Positions 33,921 to 40,211 of a stretch of DNA of 40,211 nt are shown here, piece by piece; position 1 is the first letter of the stretch, and the number at the start of each line of letters is the position of its first letter. The translations under genes and the position numbers were made by a program. Source of the stretch: JBCCCJ01 sp039029315. GTDB lineage: Bacteria > Bacteroidota > Bacteroidia > J057. The DNA is taken from positions 1-40,211 of the forward strand of contig JBCCGK010000107.1 in NCBI GenBank assembly GCA_039029315.1. The letters run 5' to 3'. The notes beneath the pieces were generated by a model. It did no database searches and was not told where the DNA came from. It worked only from the letters and a program-made list of their open reading frames with translations.

Positions 33921-34712
33921 TCACGGCACAAAAATGTCAACGCCTTCTGCCAACAGATTGGGAATAATCGGGCGGTTCAGCCAATGACTTTGCGCATGTA
34001 AGACAGTCGTCAGAAAGTCGGCCCGAACAAATTTATAGCGTTCTTTTACCTCTCCGGCCTCTTCTACCTTGATGTACAGGCCTTCCATCAGCTCAGAAGG
34101 ATCAGTTTCGTACACAACCTGATCTGCCCTCAGGCCCATATCAGCCGCTCGTTGCCTTAGTTCCTCTATATGCCCTTTTCTGATAAAAAAAGAGGGAGTC
34201 AACAAAGCGGATAATTGCTCCTTTCGGGTCAATTTTCCTTCAAACAAGACCTTTACCGGAACCACACAGCCCAACTGTCCCAGCATTTCTTGCCGTCTGT
34301 GTGTACTCAAAAATTGTCCATTGTCTGTATCCAGGACATCGAATTCCATGAAATAATGTGGCAAGTCATTGTAATACATCGTATGCTTCGCATACAACCA
34401 CTCTCCATACATCACATACCTGCTTCCAAGCACTTCCTGCAAGGCCTGGACATGCACATTCGCCCAGGTTTTGAACAAATCAAAATGCTTCTCTCTCGGT
34501 CCTCCGCTCAGATAGTGACCTCGACTTTGCAATTGCAATTTGCCCGTTTCAGAAAAGCTGACCCCAGAGTTGGCCCCATCCATTTTTTCTTCAATCACAA
34601 CATAACGACCTTTGATTTGCTCGAAGGCCATGCTATCCAGGTCTTCATCGCCAGGTTGGAGCCGAGAGCCTTCAATATGGTGAGTCCGGGGATATTTGTG
34701 AATCTGTATCAT
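33921..34712 (-). CDS. ATP-dependent RNA ligase family protein
   Basis: A 263-residue nucleotidyltransferase of the covalent ligase superfamily. Motif I is EEKMDGANSG, with the AMP-accepting Lys at about 43. Motif Ia-like LQLQSRG, motif III FMEFDVLD, motif IV EGLYIKVE and motif V YKFVR appear in order, and YGEWLYAKH is typical of small RNA ligases. It would seal 5'-phosphate and 3'-OH ends produced by the downstream HD-Pnk. It lacks extra N- or C-terminal domains, so specificity (RNA versus DNA) is inferred from the neighbour and from resemblance to the RNA ligase family. Its start overlaps the methyltransferase stop (ATGA, 34709-34712). Confidence 0.92.
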   Translation of the reverse strand: MIQIHKYPRTHHIEGSRLQPGDEDLDSMAFEQIKGRYVVIEEKMDGANSGVSFSETGKLQLQSRGHYLSGGPREKHFDLFKTWANVHVQALQEVLGSRYVMYGEWLYAKHTMYYNDLPHYFMEFDVLDTDNGQFLSTHRRQEMLGQLGCVVPVKVLFEGKLTRKEQLSALLTPSFFIRKGHIEELRQRAADMGLRADQVVYETDPSELMEGLYIKVEEAGEVKERYKFVRADFLTTVLHAQSHWLNRPIIPNLLAEGVDIFVP

Positions 34713-35422
34713 AGCATTGCCAACATGATGAGATGATTGTGAACGGAACTAAATTTGACTGATTTGGCACCAGCTGTCCGAAACAGTTCTTCAAGACGTG
34801 GAGGGGTGAACAGATGAATATGTTCAGGATTGTCGTCTGCTTTAGAAGGGACACTGACAATGACGAATCTACGTGCCAGCCGACATGCTTCTTCTACGGC
34901 CAATTGAGGGGAAGGGATATGTTCAAGTGTCTCAAGAAAAGTGATGCCGTCTGCATAGTTCTCAGGCAGGCCACTGCTTGTGATATCAAGCAGATGTGCA
35001 TGTAGATTCGGATAGCCACCTGATTGGATAGCCTTGAGATCATCGACTCTGAATGGCAGAATATCCAGGCAACTCAGTTTGAGGCCTGGAACTTCATCCA
35101 GAAGCGGCCACAGAAATACGCCCCTTCCAGTCCCAATATCCAGAAGGTCTTTGGGATGAAGGCCACGAAGGAGACCTAACACTTTTTGTACCCGTGCTAA
35201 CTCCATATTGCGCTTGAAACGATGCAATTTGAGCTCTGCCTGTTTCCCCAGCACAAACAATTCTTCCCATTCCTGTTCTGTCATATCTGCCAGAGGGCGC
35301 TGGAATCTGAAATCCTGCTTATATTGCTCTCTCAATTTTCCTCTGACATAGGCAGCTGCTATTCTCAAGTAGTATCGGGTATGCATGTTGGAGGGATCGG
35401 TTGATTGAAGGTTGAAGCTCAT
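34709..35422 (-). CDS. class I SAM-dependent methyltransferase in RNA repair cassette
   Basis: A 237-residue methyltransferase. After a charged helical N-terminal region (about 1-90) comes motif I LLDIGTGRGVFLWPLL, then LSCLDILP, LPENYADGITFLETLEH, a post-core RRFVIVSVPS and HIHLFTPPRLEELF. The substrate cannot be read from sequence. Its coupling by a four-base overlap to an RNA ligase suggests a nucleic-acid end substrate, in analogy to Hen1 with Pnkp. The ExxEH (ETLEH) is shared by Hen1 and by many ordinary methyltransferases, so it does not decide. The start may be the ATG at 35422 or at 35386. It is divergent from the WG-repeat gene, with starts only tens of bases apart. Confidence 0.88.
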   Translation of the reverse strand: MSFNLQSTDPSNMHTRYYLRIAAAYVRGKLREQYKQDFRFQRPLADMTEQEWEELFVLGKQAELKLHRFKRNMELARVQKVLGLLRGLHPKDLLDIGTGRGVFLWPLLDEVPGLKLSCLDILPFRVDDLKAIQSGGYPNLHAHLLDITSSGLPENYADGITFLETLEHIPSPQLAVEEACRLARRFVIVSVPSKADDNPEHIHLFTPPRLEELFRTAGAKSVKFSSVHNHLIMLAML

Positions 35423-35447
35423 GTCAAATTCTGCGAATGATACTCGA

Positions 35448-36059
35448 ATGTATTGGAAAATCCAATGGACATTGGTCTGTCTGCTGATTTTCTCGGCCTC
35501 TGTCTCAGCTCAGGCTTTGATCCCCGCAGGCATAGACACAGCACAATATCAGCGGATCTTTCAGCTATCAGACAATCTTCATCGTTTTCAGCGAGCAGGA
35601 CATTTTGGCTACATGAACAGAGGAGGCAAGGAAGTCATTTTGCCTGAATATGATATGGCCCAGGATTTTGAGAAAGGTCTCGCAAAAGTCATGCTACATG
35701 GAAAAATCGGCATGATCGATACCTTGGGCGGATCGATTCTTCCCATCATTTATGATGAAATTTGGGAATTTCGCAATGGAATCGCCATGCTCATGCTCAA
35801 TGGAAAGTTTGGCTTTGTCAATCAAGACGGGCACATCATTATCCCTCCGATCTATGATGCCGGCCAACATGCCTCGGACTCTATCCTGGTGGTTCGCAAA
35901 GGCTTATTGAGCGGATACATTTCTTCCACCGGAACAGCCATCACGCCCATCAAATTCGAAATTGCGGAGCCTTATTACGACGGTCAGGCCAGAGTCCGGG
36001 TAGAAGGGATATGGTTTTTTATCAATGCGCAAGGCGTATGTGTGCGTGGGTGTCAATAA
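35448..36059 (+). CDS. secreted WG-repeat protein
   Basis: A 203-residue protein with a signal peptide (MYWKIQWTLVCLLIFSASVSAQ) and about four WG-repeat-like units: HFGYMNRGGKEVILPEYD, KIGMIDTLGGSILPIIYDE, KFGFVNQDGHIIIPPIYD and LSGYISSTGTAITPIKFE. WG repeats are short beta modules of unknown binding function, common in Bacteroidota. I prefer the ATG at 35448, which begins the signal peptide; an in-frame ATG at 35421 would overlap the divergent methyltransferase start. It ends in CVRGCQ. Confidence 0.82.
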   Translation: MYWKIQWTLVCLLIFSASVSAQALIPAGIDTAQYQRIFQLSDNLHRFQRAGHFGYMNRGGKEVILPEYDMAQDFEKGLAKVMLHGKIGMIDTLGGSILPIIYDEIWEFRNGIAMLMLNGKFGFVNQDGHIIIPPIYDAGQHASDSILVVRKGLLSGYISSTGTAITPIKFEIAEPYYDGQARVRVEGIWFFINAQGVCVRGCQ

Positions 36060-36274
36060 GGGACAAAAGCAGACTTCCTGTTAGAAAAAGAGAGTATTTT
36101 TTACCCTAATAGAGAAAAATTTCTCACCTGAATCTGTTTTGTCCTCACGCAACTTTTTTTGTATTTGTCTGTCAATACCGGAAACAAGGAATTGATTTGT
36201 TCGTAAATCCTCAATGATCCCTTCTCAATCATGGAGTTTTTTCTCTTGTTTAACTTTCAACTACCTCACAACTC
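36060..36274. promoter_or_regulatory. upstream region of the TonB-dependent receptor gene
   Basis: This 215-base gap holds GCAAC (36149-36153), 16 bases, TGTCAA (36170-36175), a 4-of-6 match to an ECF -10 box about 100 bases before the ATG, and TAACTTTC (36251-36258), one mismatch to TAnnTTTG, 16 bases before the ATG. Either could serve the receptor operon. Neither is certain. Confidence 0.3.
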
Positions 36275-38797
36275 ATGAATCACAAGCTGCGCATCCGCTG
36301 CGCCATGCTCTCCTTTTTATGCTGCCTGTGTTTTCTTTCCACATTTAGTCAATCTTCCTTCACCATCCAGGGCTATGTTCGGGATGGAAGCAATGGGGAA
36401 TTTTTGATCAATGCTTCGGTTGCAGACCTCAAAAGCAAAAAAGGAGTTATTACCAACAATTACGGCTTCTTTAGTTTGAGGCTGCCGGCAGATTCTGTCT
36501 ATCTGACCATCGCATATGCTGGATTTCAGGTTCAGCAATACCGGTTTTTGCTCAATCAGGATACCACCATCAAGATCAACCTCTCTCCCTATTCTCTGGA
36601 TGAGGTCGAAATTCTTGCTGAAGAAGTAGAAAGAGAAGTAGACAATACCCAGATGAGTGCGATTAATGTACCTATCCAACAGGTGAAACTTATGCCAGCC
36701 TTGTTGGGCGAAGTGGATGTCATCAAGGCGATCCAGATGCTACCGGGTGTACAATCGGGGAGCGAAGGAAGCTCTGGTCTCTATGTCCGAGGAGGCGGCC
36801 CAGATCAAAATCTTGTGCTTTTGGATGGCGTTCCCTTATATTATGTGAGCCATTTGGGCGGTTTTTTCTCGGTTTTCAATGCCGATGCTCTAAGCAGTGT
36901 CAAGCTCTATAAGGGAGGGTTTCCAGCCAGATTTGGCGGAAGGTTGTCGTCGATCCTGGATGTTCGAATGAAGGAGGGCAACCTCAACCAATTCGAGACA
37001 GAAGGCAGTATCGGCATCATTTCTTCCAAAATCTCTGTTCAGGGACCGATCAACAAAGGCAAAACGGCCTTCATCATCTCAGGTCGGCGAAGTTATCTGG
37101 ACCTACTTTCCAGACCGATTGCGATCATTGCCTCTCAGGCTTCCACCAATGGAACAGAGCGGGTGGATGTTGGCTATAATTTTTACGATCTCAATGGCAA
37201 GATCAATCATGTCTTCTCAGATAAGGATCGACTGTACCTGAGTATGTACGCAGGCAATGACCGATTGCTTGCCAATGGCAGATTTCGCTATGATCAGGAT
37301 GAGGAGGAAAAATTCAGTCTTGGGCTGGGATGGGGGAATCGAATGGGAGCCCTACGATGGAATCACGTCTATGGCAACAATCTGTTTAGCAATGTCAGTG
37401 CGACCTTTTCCCAATATCAGTTGAGAACCAAAACAGACGGCTCTGCGAGTTTTCCTGAAGGAGATAGCATCTATACAGAATCATTTGAGCTGGAGTATAT
37501 TTCCCGCGTGAGAGATTGGGGCCTCAAGGTCGATTTTGACTACTATCCTTCTCCGGCTCATGACATCAAATTCGGGCTGCACAGCACCCTGCACAGGTTC
37601 GAGCCAGGCACAGTCGGGATTCAGTCTCAGGCTGGAACTGCCAAGGTAGACACCAATATCATTGCCAAGCTGGACCGTCCACTTGAGAGCTCCATTTATT
37701 TGGAAGACAACATCAAAATCGGGCAACGATTCAGTGCCAATGTAGGGGTGCATGGAACCCATTATTTGATCAATGACCAGAGTACCTTCTCTGTTCAGCC
37801 ACGGGTCTCAGCGCGATTTCTCCTGAGCAAAGATGTGGCGGTCAAGGCATCCTATGTTCAGATGAACCAATTTTTGCATTTGTTGACCAATTCCGGGGCA
37901 GGCCTTCCTATCGACCTCTGGGTTCCAGCAACAGAGAAGGTTCCGTCCCAGTTTGCCTGGCAGGTGGCAGGTGGTGTTTCTGCCTCTATCCTCGATGATC
38001 AACTGGACCTCAGTGTGGAAGGATATTACAAGGAAATGACGGGTCTGGTTACCTTCAAGGAGGGGAACAATTTTTTCTTTGGTGGGCTAGATGGGGGAAG
38101 TTGGGAAGAAACGGTAGAGACCGATGGAACGGGCACTACTTATGGAGCCGAATTCCTGCTTCAGAAAAAGCGAGGCAAAACCACAGGCTGGTTGGGCTAT
38201 ACGCTGGCATGGAACTGGCGTCAGTTTGACAATATCAATGGCGGGCTTCGCTATCCATATAAGTACGATCGCCGACATGATATTAGTCTGGTAGTCAGCC
38301 ATAAAATCTCTGATCGGGTATCTGTGGCTGGTACCTGGGTGTTTGGGACAGGAAATGCCATCAGCCTTCCTTCTGGCGGCTATGCCAATATCACTGATCC
38401 CCTCAACCCGGACATTTATTTCTTTGGGGGACGGGGAACTCCCAATGAAGATTTGTACCTGCCTTTCCGACAATTGCATGTAGATCTTCAATCTTATGGA
38501 GAAGGATCTCAGTTTTTCAATGAAGGACGAAACAGCTTCCGGATGCAATCCTATCATCGAATGGATCTGGGAATCAACTTCACCAAAGAAAAGAAATGGG
38601 GGGAACGAACATGGACCTTCGGCATTTATAATGTCTATAGTCGACGCAACCCATTTGCCTATTATCTGGACCAGGATAGGGAGCGAAATGGGAATGTGTT
38701 CAATGGGTATACTGAAAGAAAACCCGTCCTCAAAAAAATTGCCCTTTTCCCTATTATCCCCTCATTTAGTTATCAATTCAAGTTCAAGCACAAATGA
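36275..38797 (+). CDS. TonB-dependent outer-membrane receptor with carboxypeptidase-like N-terminal domain
   Basis: An 840-residue outer-membrane protein. It has a signal peptide (about 1-25, ending FSQ), a carboxypeptidase-D-like beta-sandwich (about 30-112, IQGYVRDGSNGEFLINASV), a plug domain (about 125-240) with LPGVQSGSEGSSGLYVRGGGPDQNLVLLDG, and a C-terminal barrel ending in SFSYQFKFK. Such receptors import ligands across the outer membrane using TonB energy. The ligand is unknown. It overlaps the DUF4249 gene by four bases (ATGA), the standard pairing of these two families, so the second protein is probably a surface lipoprotein partner. Confidence 0.96.
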   Translation: MNHKLRIRCAMLSFLCCLCFLSTFSQSSFTIQGYVRDGSNGEFLINASVADLKSKKGVITNNYGFFSLRLPADSVYLTIAYAGFQVQQYRFLLNQDTTIKINLSPYSLDEVEILAEEVEREVDNTQMSAINVPIQQVKLMPALLGEVDVIKAIQMLPGVQSGSEGSSGLYVRGGGPDQNLVLLDGVPLYYVSHLGGFFSVFNADALSSVKLYKGGFPARFGGRLSSILDVRMKEGNLNQFETEGSIGIISSKISVQGPINKGKTAFIISGRRSYLDLLSRPIAIIASQASTNGTERVDVGYNFYDLNGKINHVFSDKDRLYLSMYAGNDRLLANGRFRYDQDEEEKFSLGLGWGNRMGALRWNHVYGNNLFSNVSATFSQYQLRTKTDGSASFPEGDSIYTESFELEYISRVRDWGLKVDFDYYPSPAHDIKFGLHSTLHRFEPGTVGIQSQAGTAKVDTNIIAKLDRPLESSIYLEDNIKIGQRFSANVGVHGTHYLINDQSTFSVQPRVSARFLLSKDVAVKASYVQMNQFLHLLTNSGAGLPIDLWVPATEKVPSQFAWQVAGGVSASILDDQLDLSVEGYYKEMTGLVTFKEGNNFFFGGLDGGSWEETVETDGTGTTYGAEFLLQKKRGKTTGWLGYTLAWNWRQFDNINGGLRYPYKYDRRHDISLVVSHKISDRVSVAGTWVFGTGNAISLPSGGYANITDPLNPDIYFFGGRGTPNEDLYLPFRQLHVDLQSYGEGSQFFNEGRNSFRMQSYHRMDLGINFTKEKKWGERTWTFGIYNVYSRRNPFAYYLDQDRERNGNVFNGYTERKPVLKKIALFPIIPSFSYQFKFKHK

Positions 38798-39852
38798 AAC
38801 ATCCCATATATAAACTGGCACAACGGTCATTGTTCATAGCCATGCTCTTCGGCCTGCTGATATCTGCCTGTACCACCAATCTGGAGGTACCATTGCCAGA
38901 ACATCCTGCACGTTTTACCCTGAATACCTTTCTCACAGAAGGACAGCCGATTGATTTGTATGTCAGTCGTAGCTTTGGTTTGTTGGAATCCGTGGAGAAT
39001 AATGTGAAGGATATTCTGATCCCGGATGCTGAGGTCAAGCTCTACAAGAATGGCCAATTCCTTGATGAGATGGTTTTTGTAGATTCCAGCTCTCTCGATA
39101 CCATTTATTTGTCCAGTGTGTTTGGCTTTCCTGATTCTTTTGAGGTTGTGACAAGGGATTTGGTTTCTTCAAAATTTGTCCCTTCCAAAGAACTTCCATT
39201 GCCAGTAGCGGGAGATATCTATCGGTTTGAAGTTAGTCATCCCGACTATGAGCCTGCCAGTGCTGAGACGAGGATTCCTTTTCCAGCCACCCTGCTCAGT
39301 GTGCAGCGCGTGATAGACTCGGTCGAAGATCGAGATTTTGATGATGGATATTTGAATAGATTTGATGCCATCAAGATTCGTCTGGAAGATCCATCTGGAC
39401 CCAATGGATACAATGTGTGGGGGGAACTGATGTACACCAATCCTGAGTATGGCCCGGATACGATGATGCAAGCCGAGTGGAGCAATACCGAAGTGGTGCG
39501 CGAATTGGATGGTCTGGTGTATGGCAACGCGCTTCCGATCCCGGATACAGAATTCGATGGAGGAATCGGCGAACTTATCACTTTCTATCGCTATCAGGGT
39601 TGTTGTGGGTATCCCGAAGATATCCAGCAAGGCAGGAAGAATATCTTCCATCAATACAAACTCAAAGTATTTGTCCTGACAGAAGCCTATGCTACTTATC
39701 AAACCAAATTTATTCAACAAAGACAATCAAGACTTGACGGGATTGAAAGTGTATTCGTTCCCAGTGAGCCAGTAGTGATTCCGAGCAATGTTGAGGGAGG
39801 ATTTGGGATCGTAGGTGCTTACAATCACTCTACAATTATATTGGATTTGTGA
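38794..39852 (+). CDS. DUF4249-family lipoprotein
   Basis: A 352-residue lipoprotein with signal peptide ending LLISAC (Cys about 27). The mature N-terminus NLEVPLPEHPARFTLNTFL..GQPIDLYVSRS is the characteristic DUF4249 opening, with a further YRFEVSHPDYEPASAETRIP segment of beta-sandwich type. Function is unknown; the family is found almost only next to TonB-dependent receptors of the type encoded just upstream, with which it is translationally coupled. A terminator lies about 110 bases after its stop. Confidence 0.92.
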   Translation: MKHPIYKLAQRSLFIAMLFGLLISACTTNLEVPLPEHPARFTLNTFLTEGQPIDLYVSRSFGLLESVENNVKDILIPDAEVKLYKNGQFLDEMVFVDSSSLDTIYLSSVFGFPDSFEVVTRDLVSSKFVPSKELPLPVAGDIYRFEVSHPDYEPASAETRIPFPATLLSVQRVIDSVEDRDFDDGYLNRFDAIKIRLEDPSGPNGYNVWGELMYTNPEYGPDTMMQAEWSNTEVVRELDGLVYGNALPIPDTEFDGGIGELITFYRYQGCCGYPEDIQQGRKNIFHQYKLKVFVLTEAYATYQTKFIQQRQSRLDGIESVFVPSEPVVIPSNVEGGFGIVGAYNHSTIILDL

Positions 39853-39962
39853 TCATCGCATGGTTTGATATCCTGCTTTGTCAGGGCAATCTGATGTGAG
39901 TTCAGATAAGACCTGAATCTGGCCTTCTCAGGAGGTGCGGACTATGCTGACAAAATTATCCT

Positions 39963-40006
39963 GCGAGATGACTGGTTAAAAGAGACTGGTCATCTCGCTT
40001 TTTATA
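39963..40006 (+). terminator. intrinsic terminator of the TonB receptor/DUF4249 operon
   Basis: GCGAGATGAC (39963-39972) pairs perfectly with GTCATCTCGC (39989-39998), loop 16 bases, followed by TTTTTAT on the plus strand. Position, GC-rich stem base and T-run fit an intrinsic terminator 110 bases after the DUF4249 stop. Confidence 0.8.
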
Positions 40007-40009
40007 GAT

Positions 40010-40085
40010 GTCATTCAGGGTTTTTTATAGTGTAACTTTTTTTGGAGGTCATTTAGGGTTTTTCATTCCTGTTGCAACTTTTTAT
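40010..40085. repeat. degenerate tandem duplication of about 38-42 bp
   Basis: Unit one begins GTCATTCAGGGTTTTTT at 40010 and contains GTAACTTTTTTT at 40032. Unit two begins GTCATTTAGGGTTTTT at 40048 and contains GCAACTTTTTAT at 40074. The two words keep order and near-constant spacing, so this looks like an old tandem duplication in noncoding DNA. Confidence 0.45.
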
Positions 40086-40144
40086 TCATGGTCTACAGCT
40101 TTTCAAAGGCATTCATGTACTTCGTGCTCTTGATAAAAAGTTGC
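40074..40144. repeat. 12-bp perfect inverted repeat
   Basis: GCAACTTTTTAT at 40074-40085 and its exact complement ATAAAAAGTTGC at 40133-40144, separated by 47 bases. The same GCAACTTTTT word occurs upstream of the TonB receptor at 36149. Confidence 0.45.
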
Positions 40145-40211
40145 GCAAAAATCAAGAAAATCCCAACCAAGGCCTACCCACATGCCATCCTCCCCGCGGA
40201 TTTTCGACCAG

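Larger units (their letters stand above)
39853..40211. other. noncoding tail with terminator and tandem/inverted repeats
   Basis: No gene is supported in the last 359 bases. Besides the terminator at 39963-40006, there is a degenerate tandem repeat of about 38-42 bases (GTCATTCAGGGTTTTTT at 40010, GTCATTTAGGGTTTTT at 40048; GTAACTTTTTTT at 40032, GCAACTTTTTAT at 40074) and an inverted copy ATAAAAAGTTGC at 40133-40144. Confidence 0.5.

Noticed and set aside
40010..40085. CRISPR-like array in the tail repeats
   Set aside because: Only two degenerate units, no regular spacers and no cas genes in the window.

Overview
The window looks like a chromosomal segment from a free-living member of the phylum Bacteroidota, probably the Saprospiria/Lewinella side. 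The reasons are: Bacteroidota-type promoter elements (TAnnTTTG) upstream of several genes; little or no Shine-Dalgarno sequence; a type IX secretion (T9SS) C-terminal sorting domain on a large secreted protein; a TonB-dependent receptor with a carboxypeptidase-like N-terminal domain paired with a DUF4249 lipoprotein; and LytTR and hybrid histidine kinases. The lineage below phylum is inference. I see no rRNA, tRNA, CRISPR, insertion sequence or phage gene.

Layout. 0.2-4.4 kb: three thioredoxin-fold proteins (two of the PRX_like1 CNxCPY type and one TlpA-like), then a large lipoprotein dehydrogenase-like propeller with a C-terminal cytochrome c, translationally coupled to the third redoxin. 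4.5-4.7 kb: a gutted T9SS cargo gene (signal peptide joined to the end of a sorting domain). 5.1-7.0 kb: a seven-helix membrane protein, a DoxX-like protein, and moaD-moaE on the opposite strand. 7.1-9.2 kb: WD40-like secreted protein, GNAT acetyltransferase, LytTR response regulator, tightly packed. 9.3-13.5 kb: a 1219-residue T9SS cargo with about twelve propeller-type repeats, and a small secreted protein. 14.0-18.1 kb: M28 peptidase overlapping an AGCS Na+/amino-acid symporter, a small HNH protein, and a glyoxalase-like protein with an unusual start. 18.5-20.8 kb: a visibly more A+T-rich set (YHYH lipoprotein, MORN-variant lipoprotein, SCO copper/thiol protein). 21.0-23.5 kb (minus): two beta-barrel-like proteins and a di-heme peroxidase. 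23.9-25.2 kb (minus): ahcY with a clear promoter and an upstream terminator.

25.6-35.4 kb (minus) is the most interesting part. A sensory block encodes a membrane-anchored thioredoxin-like protein, a 1040-residue hybrid kinase, a CheR methyltransferase and a second hybrid kinase with an HPt domain; all junctions overlap. Upstream of it lies a three-gene nucleic-acid repair cassette: SAM methyltransferase, ATP-dependent RNA ligase (KMDGAN) and HD-Pnk (HD phosphoesterase fused to P-loop polynucleotide kinase). HD-Pnk and its ligase neighbour are known from Runella slithyformis work. The coupled methyltransferase makes the cassette resemble the Pnkp/Hen1 RNA repair system in logic, which is a hypothesis. 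35.4-39.9 kb (plus): a WG-repeat secreted protein, the TonB-dependent receptor and its DUF4249 partner, closed by a strong terminator and a repeat-rich noncoding tail.

Likely joint functions: extracytoplasmic thiol redox and cytochrome electron transfer (0-4.4, 18.5-23.5 and 32 kb), RNA end healing and sealing (32.6-35.4 kb), phosphorelay signalling (25.6-31.9 kb) and outer-membrane uptake (36-40 kb).
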